Of a stretch of 64,000 bases of DNA, positions 1 through 8,979 are shown in pieces. The position numbers were made by a program, and so were the translations under genes. The DNA comes from Brevundimonas aurantiaca (GTDB lineage: Bacteria; Pseudomonadota; Alphaproteobacteria; Caulobacterales; Caulobacteraceae). Each line of letters opens with the position of its first letter. The stretch's first letter is position 1. The DNA lies in the NCBI RefSeq assembly GCF_014199955.1, contig NZ_JACHOQ010000002.1, positions 124,001 through 188,000 of the forward strand, read 5' to 3'. Below the pieces are notes generated by a model. It was not told the DNA's origin, did no database searches, and was given only the letters and a program-made list of their open reading frames with translations.

Positions 1-1
1 C

Positions 2-1150
2 GTCCTAAAACCCGCAGGCGACGTCGCCCAGCAGCAGGGCGATCTGTTGATGGTGTCGACCCTGCTGATGCTGCTGATCATCGTGCCGGTGATGAGCCTG
101 ACCGTCTTCTTCGCCTGGAAATACCGGGCGTCGAACAAGGAGGCCGAATATCAGCCCGACTGGGACCACTCGACCCATCTGGAAGTCGTGATCTGGGCGG
201 CGCCGCTGCTGATCATCATCTGCCTGGGCGCCCTGACCTGGGCGGGCACGCACCTTCTGGACCCCTATCGCCCGATCGATCGGATCAAGCCGGGGCAGGC
301 CGTGGCCGAAAACGTCGAGCCCCTGCAGGTCAATGTGGTGGCCCTGGATTGGAAGTGGCTGTTCATCTATCCGCAGTACGGGGTGGCGACGGTCAATGAA
401 CTGGCTGCGCCGGTGGATCGTCCGATCCGGTTCCACATCACCTCCTCCTCGGTGATGAACTCCTTCTATATTCCGGCCCTGGCGGGCCAGATCTACGCCA
501 TGCCCGGCATGGAGACCAAGCTGCACGCCGTGATCAACCGGCCCGGCGACTATGAGGGCTTTTCGGCCAACTATTCGGGCGACGGCTTCTCGCACATGCG
601 TTTCGTCTTCCACGGGGTCGATCAGGCCGGGTTCGACGGCTGGATCGCCGGCGTGCGGCGCGGCGGTCAGGCCTTGGACCGCGAGCGTTATCTGGAACTG
701 GAAAAGCCCAGCGAGAAGGTCCCGGCCCTCTATTTCGCCAATGTCGAAGGCGGACTGTGGGACGCCATCCTCAATATGTGTGTCGAGCCCGGCAAGATGT
801 GCATGGGCGAGATGATGCAGATCGACCGCAAGGGCGGCCTCACCATGGCTTCGGTGCGTAACACCATGCCGCTGGTCTACGACAAGTACGCCGGCCGCGG
901 GAAGAACGCCGCCGTCTTCGGCTCCGACGACAGCTATGTGATGACCATCTGCACCCCCTTGCAGGCCGAGGCGGCCGCCGCAGAGCGTATTCGCCGCGCT
1001 GAATTGGATTCGGTCAGCGCCCCGGTCAGCCTGGCTCCTTTGATGGGGCAGGGCCTGTCGCTTCAGGGACAGCCGATGGCGGCGCTGTCCCGATCACAAC
1101 AATCGACGGGGGCGGTTTCGACCGACGTCCGTTCCGCCCCCAACGCTTGA
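2..1150 (+). CDS. cyoA: Cytochrome bo3 ubiquinol oxidase subunit II, 5' partial
   Basis: Subunit II of the proton-pumping quinol oxidase of the inner membrane. The frame is open from base 2, so the start codon and the probable lipoprotein signal lie outside the window; the first visible residues (VLKPAGDV) match the stretch just after the lipobox Cys in CyoA. Two membrane segments follow (about bases 50-115 and 185-260), then the periplasmic cupredoxin domain. The CuA cysteines of cytochrome c oxidases are missing ([10 protein letters not shown] where a CuA protein has Cys and His ligands), which marks a quinol oxidase. The C-terminal tail beyond about base 960 is low in complexity. The gene is followed after 13 bases by cyoB. 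An internal TTG/ATG at 47/50 is not the real start. Confidence 0.95.
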   Translation, partial: VLKPAGDVAQQQGDLLMVSTLLMLLIIVPVMSLTVFFAWKYRASNKEAEYQPDWDHSTHLEVVIWAAPLLIIICLGALTWAGTHLLDPYRPIDRIKPGQAVAENVEPLQVNVVALDWKWLFIYPQYGVATVNELAAPVDRPIRFHITSSSVMNSFYIPALAGQIYAMPGMETKLHAVINRPGDYEGFSANYSGDGFSHMRFVFHGVDQAGFDGWIAGVRRGGQALDRERYLELEKPSEKVPALYFANVEGGLWDAILNMCVEPGKMCMGEMMQIDRKGGLTMASVRNTMPLVYDKYAGRGKNAAVFGSDDSYVMTICTPLQAEAAAAERIRRAELDSVSAPVSLAPLMGQGLSLQGQPMAALSRSQQSTGAVSTDVRSAPNA

Positions 1151-1163
1151 GCGAACACAGTCG

Positions 1164-3164
1164 ATGAACGCTGACACCCTCATTCCCCTTATCTTCGGGC
1201 GGCTGACGCTCGAGGCCCTGCCGCACGAGCCCATCGTGCTGGCGACCATGGTCGTCGTCGTGCTCGGCGGGGCCGCCCTGGTCGGCGCCCTGACCTATTT
1301 CAAACTGTGGGGCTATCTCTGGAAGGAGTGGTTCACCACCGTGGACCACAAGAAGATCGGGATCATGTACATGATCCTGGGTCTGATCATGTTCGTGCGC
1401 GGCTTCGCCGACGCCATCATGATGCGCCTGCAACAGGCCATGGCCTTCGGCGGATCCGAGGGCTATCTGAACGCCCACCATTATGACCAGATTTTCACCG
1501 CCCACGGCGTGATCATGATCTTCTTCGTGGCCATGCCGCTGGTGACGGGCATCATGAACTATGTCGTGCCGCTCCAAATCGGCGCGCGCGACGTGTCCTT
1601 CCCCTTCCTGAACAACTTCAGCTTCTGGATGACGACGGCCGGCGCCGTCATCGTAATGGCCTCGCTCTTCGTCGGCGAGTTCGCCCGGACGGGCTGGCTG
1701 GCCTATCCGCCGCTGTCGGGGATCGGCTATAGCCCCGGCGTCGGCGTCGACTACTATATCTGGGCGCTTCAGATCGCGGGGGTGGGGACCACCCTGTCCG
1801 GGATCAACCTGATCGCCACCATCGTGAAGATGCGCGCGCCCGGCATGGGCATGATGAAGATGCCCGTCTTCACCTGGACTTCGCTGTGCACCAACGTGCT
1901 GATCGTGGCGTCCTTCCCGGTCCTGACCGCCGTCCTGGCCCTGCTGACGCTGGACCGTTACGTCGGCACCAACTTCTTCACGAACGACTTCGGCGGCAAT
2001 CCGATGATGTACGTGAACCTGATCTGGATCTGGGGTCACCCGGAGGTCTACATCCTGATCCTGCCGCTGTTCGGGGTCTTCTCGGAGATCGCCTCGACCT
2101 TCTCGGGCAAGAAGCTGTTCGGCTACACCTCCATGGTCTACGCCACGGTCGTCATCACCATCCTGTCTTACCTGGTGTGGCTGCACCACTTCTTCACCAT
2201 GGGCTCAGGCGCCTCGGTGAACTCCTTCTTCGGCATCACCACGATGATCATCTCGATCCCGACGGGCGCGAAGATCTTCAACTGGCTGTTCACCATGTAT
2301 CGCGGCCGTATCCGCTTCGAACTGCCGATGATGTGGCTGGTCGCCTTCATGCTGACCTTCGTCATCGGCGGTATGACGGGCGTGCTGCTGGCGGTGCCGC
2401 CGGCCGACTTCGTGCTGCACAACTCGCTGTTCCTGATCGCCCACTTCCACAACGTCATCATCGGCGGGGTGTTGTTCGGCCTGTTCGCCGCCATCAACTT
2501 CTGGTGGCCCAAGGCCTTCGGCTTCAAGCTGGACAAGTTCTGGGGGATGGTGAGCTTCTGTTGCTGGGTGCCCGGCTTCTGGCTGGCCTTCGCGCCCCTG
2601 TACGTTCTGGGGCTGATGGGCGTGACGCGCCGGATGCGCGTGTTCGACGATCCGTCGCTGCAGATCTGGTTCGTGATCGCGGCCATCGGCGCGGGCGTCA
2701 TCGCCCTGGGCATCGCCGCCATGTTCATCCAGTTCGCGGTCTCGATCATCAATCGCGACAAGCTGCGCGACACGACCGGCGACCCTTGGGGCGGCCGGAC
2801 TCTGGAATGGGCGACCTCTTCGCCGCCGCCGGCCTATAACTTCGCCTCCACCCCCGTCGTCCATGACGCCGACGCCTGGTGGGACATGAAGAAGAAGAAG
2901 TATCAGCGCCCGCTGAGCGGCTACAAGGCCATTCACATGCCCTCGAACACGGGCGCCGGCGTCATCATCTCCGGCCTGTGCCTGGTGATGGGGCTGGCCC
3001 TGGTCTGGTACATCTGGTGGCTGGCGGCGCTAAGCTTCCTGGGCGTGCTGGCGGTCTCGATCGCCCATACTTTCAACTACAAGCGCGACTACTACATCCC
3101 TGCGGATGAGGTCCGCGCGACCGAAGAGGCGCGCACCCGCCTCCTGGCCGGAACGGAGGGCTGA
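1164..3164 (+). CDS. cyoB: Cytochrome bo3 ubiquinol oxidase subunit I
   Basis: Catalytic subunit of the heme-copper quinol oxidase, 666 residues, full length for the family, with about 15 membrane segments. Visible signatures are the quinol-site residues in [10 protein letters not shown] and [11 protein letters not shown] (the latter also carrying a heme ligand), the CuB/Tyr crosslink region [10 protein letters not shown], the CuB histidine pair in LHHFFTMG, and the heme histidines in HFHNVIIGG. It oxidises ubiquinol, reduces oxygen to water and pumps protons. It sits between cyoA and cyoC in one operon, and cyoC starts 3 bases after its stop. No heme O synthase (cyoE) follows in this window. 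Confidence 0.97.
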   Translation: MNADTLIPLIFGRLTLEALPHEPIVLATMVVVVLGGAALVGALTYFKLWGYLWKEWFTTVDHKKIGIMYMILGLIMFVRGFADAIMMRLQQAMAFGGSEGYLNAHHYDQIFTAHGVIMIFFVAMPLVTGIMNYVVPLQIGARDVSFPFLNNFSFWMTTAGAVIVMASLFVGEFARTGWLAYPPLSGIGYSPGVGVDYYIWALQIAGVGTTLSGINLIATIVKMRAPGMGMMKMPVFTWTSLCTNVLIVASFPVLTAVLALLTLDRYVGTNFFTNDFGGNPMMYVNLIWIWGHPEVYILILPLFGVFSEIASTFSGKKLFGYTSMVYATVVITILSYLVWLHHFFTMGSGASVNSFFGITTMIISIPTGAKIFNWLFTMYRGRIRFELPMMWLVAFMLTFVIGGMTGVLLAVPPADFVLHNSLFLIAHFHNVIIGGVLFGLFAAINFWWPKAFGFKLDKFWGMVSFCCWVPGFWLAFAPLYVLGLMGVTRRMRVFDDPSLQIWFVIAAIGAGVIALGIAAMFIQFAVSIINRDKLRDTTGDPWGGRTLEWATSSPPPAYNFASTPVVHDADAWWDMKKKKYQRPLSGYKAIHMPSNTGAGVIISGLCLVMGLALVWYIWWLAALSFLGVLAVSIAHTFNYKRDYYIPADEVRATEEARTRLLAGTEG

Positions 3165-3167
3165 TCC

Positions 3168-3794
3168 ATGAGCGCGACGGCGATCAAGATCGACGACCCG
3201 AACGTCTTCCACCTGGAAGAGGAGCCGCATCACGAGGAAGGCTCCAGCACCATGCTGGGCTTCTGGCTCTATCTGATGAGCGACTGCCTCATCTTCGCGA
3301 TGCTGTTCGCCGTGTTCGGCGTCGTGGGGGGCAACTATGCCGCAGGTCCCGGACCGAAGGAGCTGTTCGACCTGGAGCTGGTAGCGGTCAACACCGCCAT
3401 GCTGCTGTTCTCGTCGATCACCTACGGCTTCGCCATGCTGGCGATGGACAAGAACAAGACGCGCCAGACGCTGATCTGGCTCGCCGTCACTGGCCTGTTT
3501 GGTCTGGCCTTCCTGGGGATCGAGCTCTACGAGTTCGCCCACCTGATCCATGAAGGCGCGACGCCGCAACGCAGCGCCTTCCTGTCGGCCTTCTTCACCC
3601 TGGTCGGCACCCACGGCCTGCACGTGACCTTCGGCATCATCTGGCTGGTGACGCTGATGGTCCAGGTCAGCTGGAAGGGGCTGATCCCCGCCAACAAGCG
3701 CCGCCTGATGTGCCTGTCGATGTTCTGGCACTTCCTCGACGTCATCTGGATCGGCGTCTTCACCTTCGTCTATCTGCTGGGCATGGTTCGATGA
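3168..3794 (+). CDS. cyoC: Cytochrome bo3 ubiquinol oxidase subunit III
   Basis: 208-residue membrane protein of the COX3/CyoC family with five predicted membrane segments, typical length. Family motifs include the acidic-His N-terminus (HLEEEPHHEE), LGFWLYLMSDC and the C-terminal MFWHFLDVIWIGVFT segment. It stabilises the catalytic core of the quinol oxidase. Its stop codon overlaps the cyoD start (ATGA), which points to translational coupling. Confidence 0.96.
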   Translation: MSATAIKIDDPNVFHLEEEPHHEEGSSTMLGFWLYLMSDCLIFAMLFAVFGVVGGNYAAGPGPKELFDLELVAVNTAMLLFSSITYGFAMLAMDKNKTRQTLIWLAVTGLFGLAFLGIELYEFAHLIHEGATPQRSAFLSAFFTLVGTHGLHVTFGIIWLVTLMVQVSWKGLIPANKRRLMCLSMFWHFLDVIWIGVFTFVYLLGMVR

Positions 3795-4186
3795 GCGCCG
3801 ACAAGAACGACCACTCGCCGGAGTCCCACGACACCGACCACCTGGGCCACGAGGGGCATAATCACGGCTCCTTCAAGAGCTATCTCATCGGGTTTGTGTT
3901 GTCGGTGATCCTGACGGCCATCCCCTTCTGGCTGGTCATGACCGGGGTCCTGCCGACCCAGGCCACCGCCCTGATCGTCATGGCCTTCGCCGTGGTGCAG
4001 ATCGTGGTGCACATGATCTACTTCCTGCACATGAATTCGAAGTCCGAAGGGGGCTGGACCATGCTGGCCCTGATCTTCACGATCATCGTCGTGGTCATCG
4101 CCCTGTCGGGCTCGCTGTGGGTCATGTATCATTTGAACACCAATATGATGCCCTCCACCCATGACATGAGCCAGATGTCCTCCTGA
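3791..4186 (+). CDS. cyoD: Cytochrome bo3 ubiquinol oxidase subunit IV
   Basis: 131-residue protein of the CyoD/COX4_pro family with a His/Asp-rich N-terminus (DHSPESHDTDHLGHEGHNHG) and three membrane segments, ending HLNTNMMPSTHDMSQMSS. The ATG at 3791 overlaps the cyoC stop; an upstream in-frame extension would lie entirely over cyoC and is not likely. This is the small accessory subunit that helps assemble the CuB site of the bo3 oxidase. The SURF1-type gene follows directly. Confidence 0.93.
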   Translation: MSADKNDHSPESHDTDHLGHEGHNHGSFKSYLIGFVLSVILTAIPFWLVMTGVLPTQATALIVMAFAVVQIVVHMIYFLHMNSKSEGGWTMLALIFTIIVVVIALSGSLWVMYHLNTNMMPSTHDMSQMSS

Positions 4187-4207
4187 GAGGACGGCTAGGA
4201 GACCGCC

Positions 4208-4957
4208 ATCCAGGCCCGGCAGTCCATCGCGCGGCGTACTTCCCCGGTTCTCCTCTGGGCCGGGCTGGGGGCGGCCCTGCTGTTCGCCGGCTTCGTCGCC
4301 CTTGGCGTCTGGCAGCTCGAGCGGCTGAGGTGGAAGACCGAGCTGATCGCACAGGTGGACGCCCGGGTTCACGCCGCCCCTCAAGCGGCGCCGGGCCCCG
4401 CCGCCTGGGCGACGCTGTCTCAGGCCAATGATCAGTACCGACGGGTCATGGTCCGCGGCGTGTTCGATCATGGCCGCGAGACCCTGGTTCAGGCGGTGAC
4501 CGACTATGGCGCCGGCTTCTGGGTTCTGACGCCGCTGCGAACGACGCAAGGCTTCACCGTTCTGGTCAACCGGGGCTTCGTTACCCCCGAGAGGCGCGCG
4601 CCCGAGACTCGAAGCGGCGCGCAGGTGGGCGGTCCGCAGACCGTCGTGGGTCTTTTGCGCGTCACCGAGCCCGGAGGCGGCTTTCTTCGCGCCAATGATC
4701 CCGGCGCGGGGCGCTGGTATTCGCGCGACGTCGCGGCCATTGCGGCGGCGCGCGGCCTGTCGAACGCCGCACCCTATTTCATCGACGCCGACGCCCGACC
4801 GAACCCGGATGGATGGCCGCGAGGCGGATTGACAGTTATCGCCTTTCCGAACTCTCATCTCGTCTACGCCCTCACCTGGTTCGGCATGGCCTTGCTGACC
4901 CTGGTCGGATACGGCGTCTTGGCGCGCGAAACGCGACGCCGACGGGCGGCGCCATGA
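4208..4957 (+). CDS. SURF1-family oxidase assembly protein, apparent ATC start
   Basis: SURF1-like factor for maturation of heme-copper oxidases, fitting its place right after cyoABCD. The frame contains the SURF1 hallmarks: an N-terminal membrane segment followed by GVWQLERLRWK, a central NRGFV motif, and a second membrane helix near the C-terminus (LTWFGMALLTLVGYG). The frame runs upstream to a stop at 4196-4198 with no ATG, GTG or TTG before the first helix. The best placed initiator is ATC at 4208, preceded 6 bases upstream by GGAG, giving 249 residues. The first standard start (GTG 4355) would delete the helix and the WQxxR motif. This is either a rare ATC start or an ATG lost by mutation or sequencing error. 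The stop overlaps the next ATG (ATGA). Confidence 0.85.
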   Translation: MQARQSIARRTSPVLLWAGLGAALLFAGFVALGVWQLERLRWKTELIAQVDARVHAAPQAAPGPAAWATLSQANDQYRRVMVRGVFDHGRETLVQAVTDYGAGFWVLTPLRTTQGFTVLVNRGFVTPERRAPETRSGAQVGGPQTVVGLLRVTEPGGGFLRANDPGAGRWYSRDVAAIAAARGLSNAAPYFIDADARPNPDGWPRGGLTVIAFPNSHLVYALTWFGMALLTLVGYGVLARETRRRRAAP

Positions 4958-6291
4958 ACTCGGTCTTGCAGCGCCTGTTCGGAATGGGCGACTGGCGCGA
5001 GACGGCGGTGTCTCAGGAAGCCGTAAACCGCCGCAATCTTCGCCTTCTGGTGCAGTTGCGATGGCTGGCCGTGGCGGGACAGATCGCCACCGTCCTGATC
5101 GTCCACTTCGTCATGGGTATTCGGGTTCCGATCGGCTGGCTGCTGGTCGCCCCGGCCGGTCTGGTGGTGGTGAACCTAATCAGCATTCCATTGACCCAGA
5201 GGCGCGACGCCATATCCGATCAGGAGCTGATGCTGGCGCTTCTCGCCGACGTCGCCGCCCTGACGTGGCAACTGTTCCTGACCGGCGGCTCGACCAATCC
5301 GTTCGTCGCCCTTTATATTTTGCAGGTGGTTCTGGGCGCCGTGCTTCTGGCGCCGGCCTATGCCTGGTCGCTGATCGTCGTGACCAGCCTGTGTTTTGCA
5401 GGCTTGGGTCTGTTCAACCGCCCGCTCGACCTCCCTGCGGAGCATGGCGGGGGCTTAAGCCTCTATTTGGCGGGCGGTCTGATCTGTTTTCTGCTCATCG
5501 CGGTGCTGCTGGTGCTGTTCATCACCCGGATCACGGAGAATCTGAGAGCCAGGGACGCCTATCTTGCGGACATTCGGCAGCAGGCGACCGAGCGGGATCA
5601 CATCGTTCGCATGGGGTTGCTCGCGTCCGGGGCGGCCCATGAGTTGGGGACGCCCCTGGCCTCTCTCTCGGTCATCCTCAGCGACTGGCGTCGCATGCCT
5701 CTGCTGAAGGCCAACGCCGATCTGACCCAGGACATGGAGGTGATGCAGGCCGAGGTGGAGCGCTGCAAATCCATTGTGACCGGCATTCTGATGTCGGCCG
5801 GAGAGGCGAGGGGACAGGCGCCGACCCAAACCACCCTAGTGCGATTTCTGCGCGAGGTCGCCGACGGCTGGGGCGCGCGGGACAGCCGCGTGAAGGTGGA
5901 GCTGACGCCGTGGAACGGACTCGATCCACGGATCATCGCCGACCCGGCCCTGCGACAGGTTCTGAGCGTCCTGTTCGACAATTCGGTCGAGGCGGGCGCG
6001 CGGCGGGTCATCGTCACGCCTACGGTGAGCGAAGGCTGTTTGCAGGTCACGCTGCGGGATAATGGGCCGGGCTTTCCCGCCACGGTTCTTGAGCGGCTGG
6101 GCAAGCCCTATAATACGACGAAGGATCGCCCTGGCGCGGGCCTGGGCCTGTTTCTGCTGGTCAATGTGATCCGCTCCCTCGGCGGCGTGGTCGAAGCGTC
6201 CAATCCCGCCGCAGGCGGGGGAGAGGTGCGGCTGACCGTCCCGATCGACGTCCTGGCGCCGGAGGATAATTCTGCTGGAGAACTTCCATGA
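4954..6291 (+). CDS. regB: Redox-responsive sensor histidine kinase RegB/PrrB/ActS
   Basis: 445-residue membrane histidine kinase that monitors quinone-pool and redox state and phosphorylates RegA. It has six N-terminal membrane segments (about residues 35-190) that contain the RegB quinone-binding signature GGSTNPF (111-117). The phospho-acceptor H-box is HELGTPLASL with His229, and the redox-active cysteine is in ERCKSI (Cys271), the position of RegB Cys265. A HATPase domain follows with N-box DNSVEAGA and G-boxes DNGPGF and GAGLGLFL. The start at 4954 overlaps the SURF1 stop (ATGA) and the end overlaps regA. Its place after cyoABCD suggests direct regulation of oxidase levels. Confidence 0.93.
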   Translation: MNSVLQRLFGMGDWRETAVSQEAVNRRNLRLLVQLRWLAVAGQIATVLIVHFVMGIRVPIGWLLVAPAGLVVVNLISIPLTQRRDAISDQELMLALLADVAALTWQLFLTGGSTNPFVALYILQVVLGAVLLAPAYAWSLIVVTSLCFAGLGLFNRPLDLPAEHGGGLSLYLAGGLICFLLIAVLLVLFITRITENLRARDAYLADIRQQATERDHIVRMGLLASGAAHELGTPLASLSVILSDWRRMPLLKANADLTQDMEVMQAEVERCKSIVTGILMSAGEARGQAPTQTTLVRFLREVADGWGARDSRVKVELTPWNGLDPRIIADPALRQVLSVLFDNSVEAGARRVIVTPTVSEGCLQVTLRDNGPGFPATVLERLGKPYNTTKDRPGAGLGLFLLVNVIRSLGGVVEASNPAAGGGEVRLTVPIDVLAPEDNSAGELP

Positions 6292-6824
6292 GCGATGAAG
6301 CCCCCGTGCTGTTGATCGTCGAGGACGACGAGTCCTTTTCGCGCACCCTGCGGAAATCCTTCGAGCGTCGCGGCTACACCGTCGTCAGCGCCGACGGCCC
6401 CGACCAGATGGGCGAGGTTTTGAAGACGCATCGGCCCGGCTTCGCCGTAGTGGATCTGAAACTGGGGGGCGCCTCGGGCCTGGCCTGCGTCTCCACCCTG
6501 CATGCACTGGACCCCGAGATGAACATCGTCGTTCTGACCGGCTTCGCCAGTATCGCGACGGCGGTGGAGGCCATCAAACTGGGCGCCCGCCACTATCTGG
6601 CCAAGCCGGCCAGCACCGACGACATCGAGGCCGCCTTCGGCAAGGCCGCAGGCGACGCCGATACGCCGCTGACTACTCGCCCCACCTCCATCAAGACTCT
6701 GGAATGGGAACGCATTCACGAGACCCTGGCTGAGACCGATTTCAACATCTCAGAGGCCGCCCGCCGCCTTGGCATGCACCGCCGCACCCTGGCGCGAAAG
6801 CTGGAGAAACGCCGCGTCACCTGA
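6288..6824 (+). CDS. regA: Response regulator RegA/PrrA/ActR
   Basis: 178-residue two-domain regulator. The receiver domain has the acidic pocket EDDE near residue 12, phospho-acceptor Asp56 in VVDLKLGGASG, and the switch lysine in YLAKPAS. The C-terminal Fis-type helix-turn-helix (NISEAARRLGMHRRTLARKL, residues about 153-172) is nearly invariant in RegA proteins. It pairs with RegB, whose stop it overlaps by 4 bases, and in related bacteria controls oxidases, photosynthesis or nitrogen fixation genes. It is the last gene of the cyo-surf1-regBA run; a weak GC hairpin (6843-6863) follows. Confidence 0.94.
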   Translation: MSDEAPVLLIVEDDESFSRTLRKSFERRGYTVVSADGPDQMGEVLKTHRPGFAVVDLKLGGASGLACVSTLHALDPEMNIVVLTGFASIATAVEAIKLGARHYLAKPASTDDIEAAFGKAAGDADTPLTTRPTSIKTLEWERIHETLAETDFNISEAARRLGMHRRTLARKLEKRRVT

Positions 6825-6924
6825 TCGACAGGCCGAGGTCGTCGCCGCATGCGAAAGGCGGCGGTGAGCGATCGGATGTGAAGGGAAGGGGGCGCCGCCG
6901 ATCTCGTCGGCGACTAATCCCGAG

Positions 6925-6999
6925 TGGCTCCGCGGGTAGGATTCGAACCTACGACCAGCCGATTAACAGTCGGCTGCTCTACCACTGAGCTACCGCGGA
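6925..6999 (-). tRNA. tRNA-Asn (GTT)
   Basis: Read on the minus strand, the 75 bases fold as a full cloverleaf: acceptor stem TCCGCGG/CCGCGGA, D arm with AGCTCAGTGGTAGAGCA, anticodon stem GCCGA/TCGGC with loop CTGTTAA (anticodon GTT), T arm with GGTTCGAATCC, discriminator G and an encoded CCA (6925-6927). It lies alone between regA and a SpoU-family methyltransferase. Confidence 0.97.
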
Positions 7000-7061
7000 A
7001 CTGCTCGGGAGGCGGGCCTATAGCAGCGGCCGTTCGATTCGTGCAATGGGGAAAATGACGA

Positions 7062-7886
7062 ATGCGCACGATCTCCATCCATGACCCTGACGATCCGAGG
7101 ATCGCCGGCTTTCGCCACATCCGCGAACGGGACCTGACCGGCCGAGAGGGACTGTTCGTGGCCGAGGGCGAGGTGGTTTTGCGCGTTCTGGCCTCCGCCG
7201 CTTCACGCTGTCGTCCACGCGCGATCCTGCTGGCGCAGAAGCGCGTCGAGGCGCTGGCGGACGTGATTGCGAGCCTTCCGGCCGACGTTCCCGTCTATGC
7301 GGCGCCCCAGGTGGTGCTTGACGGGATCGCGGGCTTCGCCCTGCACCGCGGCATCCTGGCCCTGGGGGAGAAGCCGGCGACGGCTTCCGTCGAGGCCCTG
7401 CTGTGCGACGTGCGAGCGGATGATGTGTTCGTCGTGGCCTGCGGCGTCGGCAATCACGACAATATGGGCGGCCTGTTCCGCAATGCGGCCGCCTTTGGCG
7501 CGCGGGCGGTTCTTCTGGACGACCTCTGTTGCGACCCCTTCTATCGCAAGGCCATTCGGGTTTCCGTCGGGGCCGTGCTGCGAACCCCATTCGCCGTGGG
7601 AACCAGGGCGTCAGCCTTGGTCGAGGCGCTTCGAGCGGCCGGCGTCGAGGTGCTGGCGCTGACGCCCTCGGCGACCGAGCGATTGGCCGACTATCGTCGC
7701 AGCGGACCGGTGGCCGTCGTGTTGGGATCCGAAGGGCCGGGCCTGCCCCCAGAGGTGATCGGTCGATGCCGGGCGGTCGGCGTTCCCATGGCGGGCGGCT
7801 TTGATTCGCTGAACGTCGCGGCGACCAGCGCCCTGGCTCTGTATCAGATGACCTCGAACGGAGATCACCCAGAGTTTAAGCGTTAA
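7062..7886 (+). CDS. SpoU/TrmH-family RNA 2'-O-methyltransferase
   Basis: 274-residue SPOUT-class methyltransferase that probably 2'-O-methylates a ribose in tRNA or rRNA. An N-terminal substrate-binding region is followed by the knotted catalytic domain. The three SpoU motifs are visible: motif 1 GNHDNMGGLFRNAAAFGA, motif 2 VVLGSEGPGLP, and motif 3 FDSLNVAATSALALYQ. The target cannot be told from sequence. The ATG at 7062 follows a purine-rich stretch (GGGGAAAATGACGA). It lies next to tRNA-Asn but is transcribed in the opposite direction. Confidence 0.9.
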   Translation: MRTISIHDPDDPRIAGFRHIRERDLTGREGLFVAEGEVVLRVLASAASRCRPRAILLAQKRVEALADVIASLPADVPVYAAPQVVLDGIAGFALHRGILALGEKPATASVEALLCDVRADDVFVVACGVGNHDNMGGLFRNAAAFGARAVLLDDLCCDPFYRKAIRVSVGAVLRTPFAVGTRASALVEALRAAGVEVLALTPSATERLADYRRSGPVAVVLGSEGPGLPPEVIGRCRAVGVPMAGGFDSLNVAATSALALYQMTSNGDHPEFKR

Positions 7887-7950
7887 CCTTCTATTCACCT
7901 TGCGTGTCGAACGAAGTTGTGGCGACCATCAGCCTGCTGGGGGGCTGATC

Positions 7951-8064
7951 ATGAATCTTCTGTACTTTCTGAACAGGAACGCCAGGGTCGCTCTGGCTAT
8001 CGCCTTGGGTGTCGCCGCCTTGGGCGCGGCCGGTGCGATCGGGTGGATCACCGCACCGGTCTGA
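7951..8064 (+). CDS. Small single-pass membrane protein, hypothetical
   Basis: Possible 37-codon gene, MNLLYFLNRNARVALAIALG at the start, continuing as one hydrophobic Ala/Gly-rich helix and ending WITAPV. A G-rich stretch (GGGGGG) lies about 5 bases before the ATG, and a strong hairpin terminator follows 20 bases after the stop. Positive charge before the helix fits a cytoplasmic N-terminus. No family is recognised. It could be chance, since the GC bias would tolerate such an ORF, so confidence is modest. Confidence 0.4.
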   Translation: MNLLYFLNRNARVALAIALGVAALGAAGAIGWITAPV

Positions 8065-8084
8065 TTCGGATCGGCGGCTGAGAC

Positions 8085-8120
8085 AAAAGGGGCGCGAACC
8101 GTGCGGTTCGCGCCCCTTTT
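8085..8120. terminator. Bidirectional intrinsic terminator
   Basis: A long near-perfect hairpin: AAAAGGGGCGCGAACCG pairs with CGGTTCGCGCCCCTTTT around a two-base loop, with A-tract on the left and T-tract on the right. It can stop transcription of the SpoU/small-ORF unit on the plus strand and of tRNA-Cys on the minus strand. Confidence 0.85.
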
Positions 8121-8141
8121 CAGTGCAGCGTCTCTTCGCGA

Positions 8142-8215
8142 TGGAGGCCTGACCGGGAATCGAACCCGGGTGCAAGGATTTGCAGTCCTCTGCGTCACCA
8201 CTCCGCCATCAGGCC
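8142..8215 (-). tRNA. tRNA-Cys (GCA)
   Basis: Minus-strand cloverleaf of 74 bases: acceptor GGCCTGA/TCAGGCC, anticodon loop CTGCAAA (anticodon GCA), T arm with GGTTCGATTCC, encoded CCA at 8142-8144. The discriminator base is U, the normal identity element for tRNA-Cys. Confidence 0.97.
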
Positions 8216-8349
8216 GCTGTGATCCCCGATCACTCGGGGGCGGTCATCGCGAGGGGCGTTCGCTATCAGATCGGATTGTCCGCTGCAACGCACGGAACTA
8301 TAAGCACGCGATAATTCCTCTCCCCCTCCCGTTTGAAGGCTGACCACAG

Positions 8350-8979
8350 ATGGATTTCACTGCCGAGCGCAAGGCCATGGTCGATTCCCAGGTTCGCGTG
8401 AACGATGTCACCAGCCATGAGATCCACAAGGCGATGATGGCGGTGCCGCGCGAGAACTATTGCGCGCCAGACCGGATCTTCGCCGCCTATTCGGATGCTG
8501 AGGTCGAGATCGCGGCCGACCGTCGATTGATGCCGGCGCGGGATTTGTCGAAACTGCTTCAGGCCGCCGACGCCCGCGAGGGCGAAAAGGCCCTGGCCAT
8601 AGCGGCGCCCTATGCTGCGGCGGTGCTAGCGCGCATGGGCTTGACGGTGACGGCTCAGGAAGCCGAACAGGCGGTGTTCGACGTTGTCGGGGCGGCTTTG
8701 GAGGCGGAAGGCGTCGCGACGGCCCTGGCCCCGCTGAGCCGACCGGTCGGCGAGGGCTGGGATCTGATCGTCTGCGAAGGCGGCGTCGCCGCCCTGCCGG
8801 ACGCCTGGGGCGCCGCCCTGCGGATCGGCGGTCGGATGGTTCTGGTCGAGCGTCGCGGCGCTATCGGCAAGGCGGCCCTCTACACCAAGGGCCGAGAAGG
8901 GCTGTCTCGCCGCGAACTGTTCGATTCGTCGCCGGCCCTCCTGGCGGAACTGACGCCGGCGCCCAGTTTCGCCCTGTGA
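8350..8979 (+). CDS. Pcm-family protein with degenerate SAM motif, upstream of tolC
   Basis: 209-residue homologue of protein-L-isoaspartate O-methyltransferase. The N-terminal Pcm block is clear (ERKAMVDSQVR, then AMMAVPRENY). The SAM-binding motif I, normally a VLEIGTGSGY-like glycine-rich loop, reads ALAIAAPYAAAVLA (residues 81-94), without the glycines. Later parts, LIVCEGGVAALPDAW and RIGGRMVLVE, keep the Rossmann pattern. It sits 136 bases upstream of tolC, an arrangement known in other alphaproteobacteria. It is probably not an active isoaspartyl repair enzyme; its role here is unknown. Confidence 0.85.
   Translation: MDFTAERKAMVDSQVRVNDVTSHEIHKAMMAVPRENYCAPDRIFAAYSDAEVEIAADRRLMPARDLSKLLQAADAREGEKALAIAAPYAAAVLARMGLTVTAQEAEQAVFDVVGAALEAEGVATALAPLSRPVGEGWDLIVCEGGVAALPDAWGAALRIGGRMVLVERRGAIGKAALYTKGREGLSRRELFDSSPALLAELTPAPSFAL

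Noticed and set aside
1026..2189. Minus-strand His/Asp/Gln-rich frame opposite cyoA/cyoB
   Set aside because: Composition typical of the reverse strand of membrane-protein codons; no family resemblance.
7874..7890. TTTAAGCGTTAACC as a CtrA binding site
   Set aside because: CtrA sites need TTAA-N7-TTAA spacing; here the halves are 3 bases apart and lie over the end of a gene.
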